A stretch of DNA of 64,000 nt from Thiocystis violascens DSM 198 (GTDB lineage: Bacteria; Pseudomonadota; Gammaproteobacteria; Chromatiales; Chromatiaceae): contig NC_018012.1 of the NCBI RefSeq assembly GCF_000227745.2, positions 3,841,412 to 3,905,411 on the forward strand. Direction: 5' to 3'. A program made the translations under genes and the position numbers. Of this stretch, positions 23,401 through 32,202 are shown piece after piece. Below the pieces are notes generated by a model. That model saw only the letters and a list, made by a program, of their open reading frames with translations, made no database searches and had not been told where the DNA came from. How positions within the stretch are numbered: the stretch's first letter is position 1; each line of letters opens with the position of its first letter.

Positions 23401-26240
23401 ACGCGGGGGCTGGGCTGGTTGGCGGCATGGCAGGGAGCTACATCGCCGGGCAGATGTTCGACGGGAAATATGTTCAGACGGGATCGAGCGTCGGCGGCAT
23501 GGGCGGCGCCTATCTTGGCGCCACATACGGGAGCGCGTTCGGACTGATCGGCACGGCAGCTGGGGCGCTGATCGGGGCTATCGCAGGCGGTGCGCTTGCC
23601 TCGCTGTTCGGCGACGACGTTCCACGCCAGGGCCACTATGCCACCTCCTACAGCGGGTCCGGCCTCGAAGACGGCGTGTCCGCGACCGGCGCATTCGGGC
23701 TGAAGTTCGGCCTCTCCGACAAGGGCTCATCGAATATCAAGGCGTCAGAGTACCGGTCATCATTCAACGCAATGGCCGACGTCTCGAATCAGATCGCGGC
23801 ATTCTACGGCCCGGAATTGTCCGCGAAAATCCAGACCAGTATGCAGGCGACCATCCCAAGCCTGAATCAGTGGGGGAAGGATCTCACCACGGCATTCGAC
23901 AGCATTTTCTCGGGCATCCTCTGGCATGCCGATGTCGTCGAGGGCGCGACAGGCGACGGACTCGGGCACCTGCTCCGGGTCGCGACGGGAGATCTGACCG
24001 GCTCGGTCGAGGACATGGCGAATCAGCTTTCCGCTGGGATGCAGATCGTCAACACCGTCACCGCGCTCTATGGGACCGAGATCGGAAAATTAATGGGCAT
24101 GGCGTCGGGCGATGAGTTTGGCAGCCTGGAGGCGTCCATCGGCGCGATGAAGGCGTACCTCGCGTCATTCGCCAGGGGCGGCGAGACGGCGGCGATGACG
24201 ACTCAGAGGCTCGTCGTCGGGATCGCGGCGTTCTCGCAGGCGTTGACGATGACGGGCGTCAATCTGGACGCCGTGACGAAATCCGGCTTCGACTTCGTGT
24301 GGATGGCGCAACGCTTTCCGGATGCGCTGGCGTATTTCGGCTTCACGCTTGACTCCTTGACGCAGACGCAAGCGACCTATTACGCGCATTTCTGGACCGA
24401 GGAAGAACGCGCGACTCAAGCCCGCGACGCATCGCTCGCCTCAATCGCCGCGTGGTCCGCGAGCATCGGCAAGACGGGCGACGCGACGATCGACACCGGC
24501 GCGAAATTCCGCGCCTATATCGAAAGCCTCCGCGCCGGCGACGGACTTTTAAGCGTCGCCACGCAGGATGCCTATCTGCGCGCGATGCAGATGGTCCCCG
24601 CGTTCGTGGCGCTGGACGAGGCGTTGGCGACGCTGACCGGCACGGCCGCGGGCGCGCGCGCCAGCGTGTCCGAGCTGATCGCGTCGCTGCAACCGAACGC
24701 CGTCGCCGAGTCGGCGGCGCTGGCCGAGATGACCGGCCTGTTCGCCGAGTGGGGGATGCGGCTCCCCGCCACGTCCGCGGCGCTCTACGCCCTCATCCAG
24801 GCCGGCGCCCTGCCCGAGGCGCAGATGCAGACGCTCGCGGATCGCTCGGAGACGCTCGGGCAGGCGTTCGCGGGGCTGGCGGATCGCCAGAAAACCGCGC
24901 TGGATCTGCTGACGGACACCTACAGCAACCGCGTCAGCGCAGAAAATACCCTTTCGCAAGGCCGGATCGACACGCTGAATGCGGATTACGAGACGCTGAT
25001 TGCGGGGATCGACAGCCAATACAACCTCACGGTCGAGGATCTGAACGCGCAGCTCGACACCACGCGCGACAGCCTGGGCGACCTGGAAACTGGTTTCAGC
25101 GACCTGAGTCGCATCGTCGACAGCGCCACCGACGCCCTACGCAGCCTCGCCGATCAGGGCGACGGGATCGACGAAACCCGTCAACGCCTGCTACAAGAGG
25201 CCCGCGCCGCGCTCGCGCAATATGCCGCGACCCAGACCTTCCCGGATACCCTCGACGCCACCATCGGCGGGCTGGACACCGTCGACCCTAATGATTTTGC
25301 CACGCGCGACGATTGGCTCGCCGCCATCGACGAGAACGCGGCGGTCCTGACGCAACTCCAGGCCCTGTCATCCACCGGCAAGACCGATGCGCAGGTCCAG
25401 ATCGATCTGGCAAACGCGCAGGTCGAATTGCTGGAACGCCAAATCAAAGAGGCGGACAGCGCGCGCGTCGAGGCGCTCAAGGCGGCCAAGGCCAATCTCG
25501 ACACCGCCATCCGCGCCGAGAAGTCCGCCTTGGAAGCCTTGCTGAACGGCATCGGGCGCCAGTACGAAGACGCCAAGGCGACGCTGATGAGCGACACCAA
25601 TATCATCCTGGAAACCGGCAACACGACCCTGGCGGCGATCCTGGCCGCGCTTCAGGCCAACGGCGCGACCGGCGGTTTCGACGAGACCGCCTATCTAGCG
25701 CAGAACCCGGATGTGGCCGCAGCCGTGGCGAGCGGATCGCAGGCCAGCGGGCTGTCGCATTACCTCAACCATGGCGCGAGCGAGGGCCGCGCGCCCACCA
25801 GCAGCGCCGCGCAGACCTTCAACGAGCTGGCCTACCTGCAACGCTATCCCGACGTGGCCGCCGAGGTCGCCAAGGGCACCTGGCTGGACAGCGGCTGGCA
25901 GCATTACCTGCTCTACGGGATCAACGAGGGGCGCATCCCCGGCTTCGCGGCGGGCGGCATCTCGACCGGGCCGACCTCCGGCTATCCGGTCACGCTGCAC
26001 GGCACCGAGGCGGTCATCCCGCTGGCGAGCGGCAGCGTCCCGGTCACGATTCGGCGGGACGCGCTGGCCGACGAGATTCGCGCGCTCCGCGCGGAAGTCC
26101 AATCGCTGAAATCCGCGCAGACCGCCACCGCGACCAGCGCCGCCGAACAGACCGCGATTCTGAGGCGCTGGAATGGCGACGGACTGCCGCCGGATCGGAT
26201 GGACTACGCCAAAACCGTGGCTGAGAGTACGGCGCCATGA
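20418..26240 (+). CDS. Tape measure protein with lytic transglycosylase domain
   Basis: The protein has 1940 residues and sets tail length. The N-terminal tape-measure domain is about 1-220 (VDDALGDLNQGAQRTSGAVSG, SLSEFAKRTPFDLAQSVEGF). It is followed by hydrophobic helices (about 300-360, NPYVLAAVAVGALVGGLYAL) and coiled coils. Residues about 620-740 form a soluble lytic transglycosylase: catalytic Glu in METESRF, SPAGAMGLMQLMPATA, and AYNGGIGNIQKG. This would locally open peptidoglycan during DNA entry. Near the C-terminus are two units of an NPDVAAAV-x-HY-x-G-x-EGR repeat (about 1755-1835), then GGISTGPTSGYPVTLHGTEAVIPL. The last four bases overlap the next gene. Confidence 0.92.
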   Translation: MAAGNLDLSIRINADGTAAITGLRRVDDALGDLNQGAQRTSGAVSGLGDSIKGMVAAAAGFIAVDAMISGFTDANVEAGRLRASLETVTGSVRGASDAWDSLSEFAKRTPFDLAQSVEGFIALKARGLDPSIAALESYGNTASAMGKSMNDMIQLVADAAMGQFDRLAEFGIDAAKSGDQVAFTFNKVTTVVKDNAQDIERYLQSIGNTEFADAMTRQMDTLGPAITNVKDAVMAAWVQLGDSGLVSAVVDGLKWIAEWIERISKSMAAGDFAAWVDGLQGIAGAAAGASGVYLALSAAVEAATVAQTAFNLVVSANPYVLAAVAVGALVGGLYALRDTEVEIGRTTYALRDGFQAVWEEVSALATASADAVAEGWFHALSSIAGWFNDLGIDIGAVAVGIGQVFAALWDELKSSFKEGINALVNLFVGLGKTVGTIAAALVTAFSRAFDDIAAIAGAAMSDLGNFDLDFTQTKAAIADGFRAQVENGEQAAQQIGDNFDLSVDRVGQMTAAAVAGVDRVAARAKDISLNRQLDAASAEADALKESTVRATGAARAHAAALGEQAGAADKLTKAQREGNAELEEYARRAGQVLAEQNKHGNLADQAAQARRYAASIGELLPVIDQMGQKYGVSREMILSLMETESRFVKNAKSPAGAMGLMQLMPATATEWAAKLGLVGNAWKTNVNDNIEIGVAYFAWLVQQLGDVNKAIQAYNGGIGNIQKGIVPEETRKYLPQVVGNVQALATVAGKAGEAIRDDLNRPLAEQAQIAGEASQILARLNDTWDSLADRYGTAYAAGRRQEEQLREIAILFKTGRMTADEYNAALADIRREYQAAQGPMGEYLAGLEAGMGSLETLAVDALDGFNNALVEGLVDGRFEFDDFVDDIKRTLAKMAVDTIVLKFAGQITGIFGGASGGNVALDAAAKAAGVDTGSLSGLSSLSSAYKGYQWLQGGGSLTSAGMSYNTGFMSQQSQMLAAQESGMGLSGSSGGTYLNAGAGLVGGMAGSYIAGQMFDGKYVQTGSSVGGMGGAYLGATYGSAFGLIGTAAGALIGAIAGGALASLFGDDVPRQGHYATSYSGSGLEDGVSATGAFGLKFGLSDKGSSNIKASEYRSSFNAMADVSNQIAAFYGPELSAKIQTSMQATIPSLNQWGKDLTTAFDSIFSGILWHADVVEGATGDGLGHLLRVATGDLTGSVEDMANQLSAGMQIVNTVTALYGTEIGKLMGMASGDEFGSLEASIGAMKAYLASFARGGETAAMTTQRLVVGIAAFSQALTMTGVNLDAVTKSGFDFVWMAQRFPDALAYFGFTLDSLTQTQATYYAHFWTEEERATQARDASLASIAAWSASIGKTGDATIDTGAKFRAYIESLRAGDGLLSVATQDAYLRAMQMVPAFVALDEALATLTGTAAGARASVSELIASLQPNAVAESAALAEMTGLFAEWGMRLPATSAALYALIQAGALPEAQMQTLADRSETLGQAFAGLADRQKTALDLLTDTYSNRVSAENTLSQGRIDTLNADYETLIAGIDSQYNLTVEDLNAQLDTTRDSLGDLETGFSDLSRIVDSATDALRSLADQGDGIDETRQRLLQEARAALAQYAATQTFPDTLDATIGGLDTVDPNDFATRDDWLAAIDENAAVLTQLQALSSTGKTDAQVQIDLANAQVELLERQIKEADSARVEALKAAKANLDTAIRAEKSALEALLNGIGRQYEDAKATLMSDTNIILETGNTTLAAILAALQANGATGGFDETAYLAQNPDVAAAVASGSQASGLSHYLNHGASEGRAPTSSAAQTFNELAYLQRYPDVAAEVAKGTWLDSGWQHYLLYGINEGRIPGFAAGGISTGPTSGYPVTLHGTEAVIPLASGSVPVTIRRDALADEIRALRAEVQSLKSAQTATATSAAEQTAILRRWNGDGLPPDRMDYAKTVAESTAP

Positions 26241-26581
26241 CGATGACGGTGGACGGCGTCGCTATCGGCGAATGTCTCTACGGCACCGAGATCAGCATCG
26301 TCGACTATTCACGCAAGGATCGCGACGCCTTCGGGAACATCACGCTGATTCCGCGCGGCTATACCGATGTCGTGCGCTATCGGGTCGCGATCCGCACGGC
26401 GGATGCCGCGCAGGTGCGCAACCTGCTGGCCAGCAAGCGCGCCGTTTCCGCCGCCTACGTCGGCCACGCCGACCATGCCGTCGTCAACGTGACCGGCTAT
26501 CTGACCAGCTTCCGCATCCCGCTCGATAACTGGAACGTCTCGGTCATCACCATCGAGGTCGAAGGCGTGGTGCACGCATGA
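26237..26581 (+). CDS. Distal tail protein-like, single domain (114 residues)
   Basis: This small beta-rich protein (GECLYGTEISIVDYSRKDRD, DVVRYRVAIRTADAAQVRNLL, SFRIPLDNWNVSVITIEVEG) shares its fold with residues about 150-240 of the next gene product. Sixty-one bases (26278-26338) are identical to 27036-27096. It lies directly after the tape measure, where distal tail or hub proteins are found, and overlaps both neighbours by four bases. Role inferred from position. Confidence 0.55.
   Translation: MTMTVDGVAIGECLYGTEISIVDYSRKDRDAFGNITLIPRGYTDVVRYRVAIRTADAAQVRNLLASKRAVSAAYVGHADHAVVNVTGYLTSFRIPLDNWNVSVITIEVEGVVHA
26278..26338 (+). repeat. 61-bp direct repeat, copy 1
   Basis: It is identical to 27036-27096, in the same orientation and codon phase, and encodes YGTEISIVDYSRKDRDAFGN. 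Similarity falls off abruptly on both sides at the DNA level although the proteins stay alike, which suggests gene conversion between the two genes. Confidence 0.9.
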
Positions 26582-28584
26582 TCGTCATCCCCCCGGTCCC
26601 GCTGACCATCCCCGACGACATCGTGAGCACCAACGTCCCGCAAGGGATCGTCCCGCAGGACGACCCGGCGGACGAGATGTGCTACCAGATGTTTGCGCCG
26701 ATCAGTAATGCGCTGACGGTCAGCGGCAGCGGAATCACCGTCGAGATCAAGCCGACCGCGCGCTGGAACGCGCTGATGTTGTTCAACGTCGGGGCGGACA
26801 CCCTGACCGCGACGATTCTGAACGGACCGACATACAGCGTCACGCAAACGCTCGCCTACGCGGATCCGCTCACGCCGGACCTGCTCAATGCGCCTTCGGT
26901 CTATCTGGAAACGCCGGATGTCGATCCGGCGACGCATCCGAACGCGACCCTTCGCATCGTGTTGTCCGCCACCGGACGCGCGACCTATTGCGAGGCACTG
27001 TCGGTTGGCTGGCGGCGGGTTGTCGGCCAGACCTGCTACGGCACCGAGATCAGCATCGTCGACTATTCACGCAAGGATCGCGACGCCTTCGGGAACGTGA
27101 CATTGATCGAGCGCGGGTATTCAGACCGCGTCAACTTCAAATTCGCGCTCGATACCGACACTATCGGCGAGGTGCGCGAATTGCTCGCTGGCCGCCGCGC
27201 CAAGCCGACCGGGTATCTGGGCGTGGCGGGCGATCTGGCGACCTACGTGTTCGGGCTGTTCCAGGATTTCACGATCCCCATCGAAGCGTTCTCGGTCTCG
27301 CTGGCAAACATCACGGTCGATTCGGTGGTGCGGACGGGGATCGTCGATACCAGCCTTGCCACGACACTCAGCGCCGCGTTTGTCGACCCAGAGGTAGACT
27401 GTATCGAGGAAACGCTGGGCTCGTTCGCCACGCTGATTCTCGATGACGACGGCGAGCTTGGCGCGCAGACGGTGCGCGTGGTCGTCCCGCTGGGTCGCGC
27501 CCCGGTCGATGGCGAGGCGCTGGAGTGGACGGTCGAGTGGAGCGAGCCAACCGCGAACGACGGCACGACGACAGTTCAGCAAATTTGCGGAAAATGGTTT
27601 GCGGTCTGGGACTGGCCGACAGGGACTGTCTCCGCAATGGTCCCAAGCGCCGCGAGCATTCAATTTTCCTATACCACGCTCGCGCCGGTGGTCACGCTCA
27701 GTAATGCCGTGACGCTACGGATTGCGAGTCCGAGCGAGGCGCCATGTACCGAAGAAACCGTCTCGGCCTATTGGTACAACGCGACCACCGAACAGTACGA
27801 TCTGACCGAGGTTTACGGCGCGGTGGGCGCGGTCGATGTGCGCGCACTGGCGACAGTGTTTGACGAAGCCTACTACCTGACCGAAAACCCCGATGTCGCG
27901 GCGGCGATTGCCGCCGGAACCTACGCGTCCGCCTATGCCCACTATTGGGGGCCTGGCGATATCGAAAACCGCCGCCCGAATGCGTGGTTCGATCCAGCCT
28001 ACTACAAGGCCGAAAACCCCGATGTCGTGGCCGAAATCCCCGAATTTTTCTACAACGCCTTGCAACACTACCAGATGTTCGGTTACGGCGAGGGGCGTTA
28101 TCCCTGCACGCTGGCCGAAATGCAGGCCGCGCCCGATGTCCCGCTGGGGGTGTTTTACTGGATCGCGAAGTCTGGCGCTGGCGCATGCAGCTCGGGGCGT
28201 TGTCTCACCGAGTGGGAGGTCAGTTACACCGGCGCGCGCCCGCCGCATGTCACCGTGATCGGCGACACCGTGACCGTGACCGCCGACCTGCTCCCAGGGG
28301 CGTCCGTGTCCGCCGTGGTCGATCCTGGCGTCTTGACGCTGACGCCCACGCTGATTTGCCCAGCGAGCGCGGATGACGAGCCAGCGCCGGAGCCGTTGGT
28401 GCTGTCGCCGATCGCGCTGACGCTGGTCAAGCTGGTTGCCGGATTTGTCGACGACGATGGCGAATACTCGTTGCCGACGCAAGAATATCTGCTCGGTGTC
28501 ACCGAGCCAGAGTTGGTCGCAGGCGTCGACGGCTTGCTTGCGGACGATACCGTTGTTTGGTCTTCTGCATGGCGCGACTTCTAG
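26578..28584 (+). CDS. Multidomain tail-tip protein with distal-tail-like and NPDV-repeat domains
   Basis: The protein has 668 residues. An N-terminal beta domain (about 1-150) is followed by a copy of the preceding 114-residue protein (about 152-245). Next comes a linker with Ig-like strands, then two NPDV-type repeats (about 428-515: FDEAYYLTENPDVAAAI and FDPAYYKAENPDVVAEI), and a further beta C-terminus. The same repeats occur at the end of the tape measure. This fits a tail-tip or hub component that contacts the cell surface; no enzymatic motif is seen. It overlaps the next gene by 16 bases. Confidence 0.6.
   Translation: MIVIPPVPLTIPDDIVSTNVPQGIVPQDDPADEMCYQMFAPISNALTVSGSGITVEIKPTARWNALMLFNVGADTLTATILNGPTYSVTQTLAYADPLTPDLLNAPSVYLETPDVDPATHPNATLRIVLSATGRATYCEALSVGWRRVVGQTCYGTEISIVDYSRKDRDAFGNVTLIERGYSDRVNFKFALDTDTIGEVRELLAGRRAKPTGYLGVAGDLATYVFGLFQDFTIPIEAFSVSLANITVDSVVRTGIVDTSLATTLSAAFVDPEVDCIEETLGSFATLILDDDGELGAQTVRVVVPLGRAPVDGEALEWTVEWSEPTANDGTTTVQQICGKWFAVWDWPTGTVSAMVPSAASIQFSYTTLAPVVTLSNAVTLRIASPSEAPCTEETVSAYWYNATTEQYDLTEVYGAVGAVDVRALATVFDEAYYLTENPDVAAAIAAGTYASAYAHYWGPGDIENRRPNAWFDPAYYKAENPDVVAEIPEFFYNALQHYQMFGYGEGRYPCTLAEMQAAPDVPLGVFYWIAKSGAGACSSGRCLTEWEVSYTGARPPHVTVIGDTVTVTADLLPGASVSAVVDPGVLTLTPTLICPASADDEPAPEPLVLSPIALTLVKLVAGFVDDDGEYSLPTQEYLLGVTEPELVAGVDGLLADDTVVWSSAWRDF
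27036..27096 (+). repeat. 61-bp direct repeat, copy 2
   Basis: It is identical to 26278-26338 and lies within the distal-tail-like domain of the 668-residue protein. Confidence 0.9.
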
Positions 28585-29600
28585 CACCGCTCGTCTCGCC
28601 AGGAAGTGTTCCTGGGACTGTGAATATTTCTGACATCACCGGGTCGGGGGTTTTATCGCTGCGGGCACAGGTCACCGGCCAATATGGGTCGCTGGCGATG
28701 CCGATGCACCAGCCGTTGGCGCTGACGCTGACGATTTGCGTGCCGAATACGCTTCGTCCCTTGGTCTCCTGGGGCTGCGACGTGTTTGGACAGGCGACAT
28801 TCCCATCCCCTACGCTTGATCGCGTCGTGAGCGTGTCTGGAGGGCGGAATCATTCCGTCGCCGTCGACGTTTATGGCGCCGTGGCTGCTGTCGGCGAGAC
28901 TGCTGACGGCCAGACCTCGCCGCCGTCAGGGTTGCCTCTCATCAAAGACGTTGTGGCTGGCGGGCATCATTCGCTCGCCCTGTCTCATTCCGGAATCGTC
29001 TTCGGCTGGGGCCGCAATACCAGCGGACAGATCGACATCCCAAGAGCCGCAAAAAACAGGATCGCTAAAGTCGCTGCCGGATTCGCGCATTCGTTGGCGT
29101 TGACGACCGCAGGCGAGGTCATCGGGTGGGGCGATAACGTCTATGGACAAGCGACGCCACCGCCTGAGGCGCAGTCCGGCGTGATCGATATTGCCGCAGG
29201 TTACGGATTTTCTCTGGCGCTGAAGAGCGACAAAACACTCGTCGCTTGGGGGTCGAATCAGTTTGGCGTCACGACGCTTCCGAGCGGGCTAAACGGAACG
29301 GTCGAGCAGATTTCCGCTGGAAATTTGCATGTCCTCGCACGCACGACCAGCGGCGTCGTCGCTTGGGGGTACAACAACTACGGTCAGACCGACATACCAT
29401 CCGCCGCGCTCTCGGCGGTCGACATCTCGGCTGGCGATTATTTCTCGCTCGCGGTGGTGAACACCGGCAGCGTCGTCGCCTGGGGGCGCTCGAATTTCAG
29501 TCAGACCGTTCCCGCTCCAGCAAGTGCCCTTTCAACCCACCACGTTGTCGCAGGCGGCGCGCATGCGTTTGCATTGCTGCGCGTCGAGTCAGACGAATGA
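28569..29600 (+). CDS. Tail protein with a seven-bladed RCC1-type beta-propeller
   Basis: The protein has 343 residues. After about 65 residues of tail-like N-terminus, seven RCC1 repeats follow, recognisable by WG-x-N-x-x-GQ: SWGCDVFGQAT, VGETADGQTS, GWGRNTSGQID, GWGDNVYGQAT, AWGSNQFGVTT, AWGYNNYGQTD and AWGRSNFSQTV. Each is preceded by an aromatic/Ser-Leu-Ala strand (HHSLALSHSG type). Seven repeats make a complete closed propeller, so this is probably an exposed binding head. The ATG at 28569 is preferred over 28557. GC is lower than in the head genes. It overlaps the next gene by four bases. Confidence 0.85.
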   Translation: MARLLAPLVSPGSVPGTVNISDITGSGVLSLRAQVTGQYGSLAMPMHQPLALTLTICVPNTLRPLVSWGCDVFGQATFPSPTLDRVVSVSGGRNHSVAVDVYGAVAAVGETADGQTSPPSGLPLIKDVVAGGHHSLALSHSGIVFGWGRNTSGQIDIPRAAKNRIAKVAAGFAHSLALTTAGEVIGWGDNVYGQATPPPEAQSGVIDIAAGYGFSLALKSDKTLVAWGSNQFGVTTLPSGLNGTVEQISAGNLHVLARTTSGVVAWGYNNYGQTDIPSAALSAVDISAGDYFSLAVVNTGSVVAWGRSNFSQTVPAPASALSTHHVVAGGAHAFALLRVESDE

Positions 29601-30907
29601 ATAAAACCAGCGGCGTTTGCGCCATTACAACATCGTTTTACGATGCCATCTTTGTCAATGGCCGTGCGACGTTTTCCCAGCTTTGGATTCCCAACGCGGC
29701 GGGGTCTTTTGTCCGCACGGAAACGAACAACGTCGATGTCGAGGGGAATGTTCTCATTAGTTCGTCCTGCGATTTCTATTTTTATGTGCTCGGCACCGAG
29801 CTGTACTCGTCAAATTTTACCTGGGCCGTCGAAGCGGTGGCGATGACGGCGTTCGACTTGTACGGATCCTTGGCGCCTGGAGATCCGAGCGCGCAAGTTT
29901 CGTGCGTCAAGACATCCGCGATAACGCCGGTCGCTGTCTCCGGCGGACGCACGATCCAGGCGATCAAGTTTCTCTGGTTTCCGTCGCGCGACGGGAGGAC
30001 GCTGCACCATCGGCTTGCAATCACAATTGCGAAAGCCGGATCTGAAGCTGAAACGATCGACAGCATCGTCTATGGGCTATTGGTCGGCGTGACCAATGCG
30101 GTAAACGAGCGAGAGAACGTTGTTTATCACACCCTGGAACAGTTTTCGGCGGGGTGGGATTACCAGACAGCCGGACTGATGTCGGGCGACTGGACGCTTG
30201 ATGCAGGGATCAATTACGAAATGACCCGTAAAAGCGTGTTTCCGAATCTCGTTCAAGGGTTTCTGCACCTAGACTGGTCGCTAACGAACGCGACGGCGAA
30301 CTCGAACACCAGTTGTTCGCTAGGCGCAGGCGGCGTTGCGCGCTTTTGGGCGCTAGAGCCTCTGCCAGAAGCGCGGCTAGGGAGCCTCGTTTTCACGGTC
30401 GTTTCAGGAACGGTCATGGCGGGACTGGGATACAACAACACCGCAAACGCGATTGACACGTTAGTTTCCGGGAGTTTCGGGCCTGGAACGCATCGCCTCC
30501 AAGCGACGACCAACACCACAGCCAACTGTCTGTTTGTGCAGTTTTTCAGCGCCTCGTCAGCGAGTGTTAGCAACGTCTCCTGGCAAGCCGTACCGGATGC
30601 GCAGTACGTCGCGCCAGACGGCTCACGACTCAGCCACGGCGATTGGTGGAATGGCCTGAGGATTTACGGATCCGGATTAGCTGGTAAACGGCTGATGCGT
30701 ATTTTTGATCAGCCGATGGACGTATCACGCTCGCTCGCTGTCGCTGTCTGGCTGCGCCAACTCGATAACTCCGAGTATGTCAATACGTTTCGCTTCGTCT
30801 ACCGCGTGGGCGGGGCCGACATCTACAGCCGACCGATGAGTCTTTGGTTGGATTGGAACGAACGCTATCCGAATAATCCGCAACGATTTAACTACTGGGG
30901 GGATGGT

Positions 30908-32202
30908 CAGGGCAATCGCATCAACGCATTAGCGCATACTGTTAGACAATCCGTACTGCGGCCCCAATGATTTGAGTCTTTAGAATCTTGGGGAGATCTC
31001 GCCGATGTGCGACTTGAGTGTGGAGCGATCGATTGCGCACCATTTTGCCCCGCTGGACGAGCCGCGCAGCGCGATCCAACGACGGCACCTCTTAAGTGAG
31101 ATGATCGTGATCACCATCGCGGCGTCCTTCAGTGGCGCCGACGGTTGGGTGGGTGTCGAGACGTTCGGACAGGCCAAGGAGGCGTGGCTGCGCACGTTTC
31201 TGAAACTGCCCGCGGGCATTCCGTCGCACGACACCTTCGGGCGGGTGTTTGCGCTCATCGATCCCGCACAGTTTGCCGCCTGCTTTCGCCAATGGAGCGC
31301 GTCGGTGGCCGAACTGATCCCCGAAGAGATCATTGCCGTCGATGGCAAGACCCTGCGCCGCTCCCACAGCCGCGGCAAGGGCTTGGCGGCGTTGCACCTG
31401 GTCAGTGCCTGGGCGACGGCCAATCGGGTGGTGCTCGGACAGGTCGCCACCGACGCCAAATCCAATGAGATCACGGCCATTCCACGTCTGCTGGAGTGGC
31501 TGAAGCTGGAGGGCTGCATCGTCACCATCGACGCCATGGGCTGCCAGACCAAGATTGCCGCGCAGATCATCCACCAGGGAGGGGACTATGTGCTCGCGCT
31601 CAAAGGCAACCAGGAAACGCTGGCCGCCGAGGTCGAGGAGGCGTTCATCGACGCCGACGCCAGAGGCTACGCCGGTGTCGATTCGGCATTCCTCGAAACC
31701 GTCGAGCGAGGGCATGGTCGTCTCGAAACCCGTCGCTACCAAACCTTGGGCGATCTTTCCGGCGTGCCGCACAGCGCCTCGTGGGAGGCAATGAACATGA
31801 TCGGCATGGTTGAATCGCGCCGTGAGGTCGCCGGCAAGGTCTCGGTCGAGACCCGCTATTTCATTGGCAGCATCGGCACCAGCGCCGCGCGCTTTGCCCA
31901 CGCAGTACGCGGTCACTGGGGCATCGAAAACGGGTTGCATTGGAATCTCGATATCGCCTTTCGTGAGGATGAGTGCCGTGTCCGCGATCCGGTGGCGCGC
32001 GAGAATCTTGCCGTCCTGCGTCACCTCGCCCTCTCGCGCCTCAAGAATGACGGCACCAAGCTCGGCATCCAGAACAAACGCTTGAAAGCCGGTTGGGACG
32101 AGTCCTACCTGTCGAAATTGCTCTTCGAGTCGCCTCAGAGGAAGGGCGACGCTGATACATCGGTACCCGCTAATGTTAGCAGCGCTTGATGCGATTGCCC
32201 TG
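30908..32202 (+). mobile_element. ISAs1-family insertion sequence, copy 1
   Basis: The element is 1295 bp with 17-bp perfect terminal inverted repeats (CAGGGCAATCGCATCAA at 30908-30924 and its complement at 32186-32202). A 10-bp target duplication, GGGGGATGGT, lies at 30898-30907 and 32203-32212. The intact duplication and uninterrupted transposase indicate a recent insertion. Confidence 0.96.
31005..32189 (+). CDS. ISAs1-family transposase (copy 1)
   Basis: This DDE transposase of 394 residues has the family pattern: N-terminal RRHLLSEMIVITIAASFSGADGW, first Asp in AVDGKTLRRS (about 112), second Asp in VTIDAMGCQTKIA (about 179), and Glu in GHWGIENGLHW (about 311), then the C-terminal RVRDPVARENLAVLRHLAL. 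It occupies nearly the whole element. It is identical in protein sequence to the copy at 36502. The gene ends inside the right terminal repeat. Confidence 0.95.
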   Translation: MCDLSVERSIAHHFAPLDEPRSAIQRRHLLSEMIVITIAASFSGADGWVGVETFGQAKEAWLRTFLKLPAGIPSHDTFGRVFALIDPAQFAACFRQWSASVAELIPEEIIAVDGKTLRRSHSRGKGLAALHLVSAWATANRVVLGQVATDAKSNEITAIPRLLEWLKLEGCIVTIDAMGCQTKIAAQIIHQGGDYVLALKGNQETLAAEVEEAFIDADARGYAGVDSAFLETVERGHGRLETRRYQTLGDLSGVPHSASWEAMNMIGMVESRREVAGKVSVETRYFIGSIGTSAARFAHAVRGHWGIENGLHWNLDIAFREDECRVRDPVARENLAVLRHLALSRLKNDGTKLGIQNKRLKAGWDESYLSKLLFESPQRKGDADTSVPANVSSA

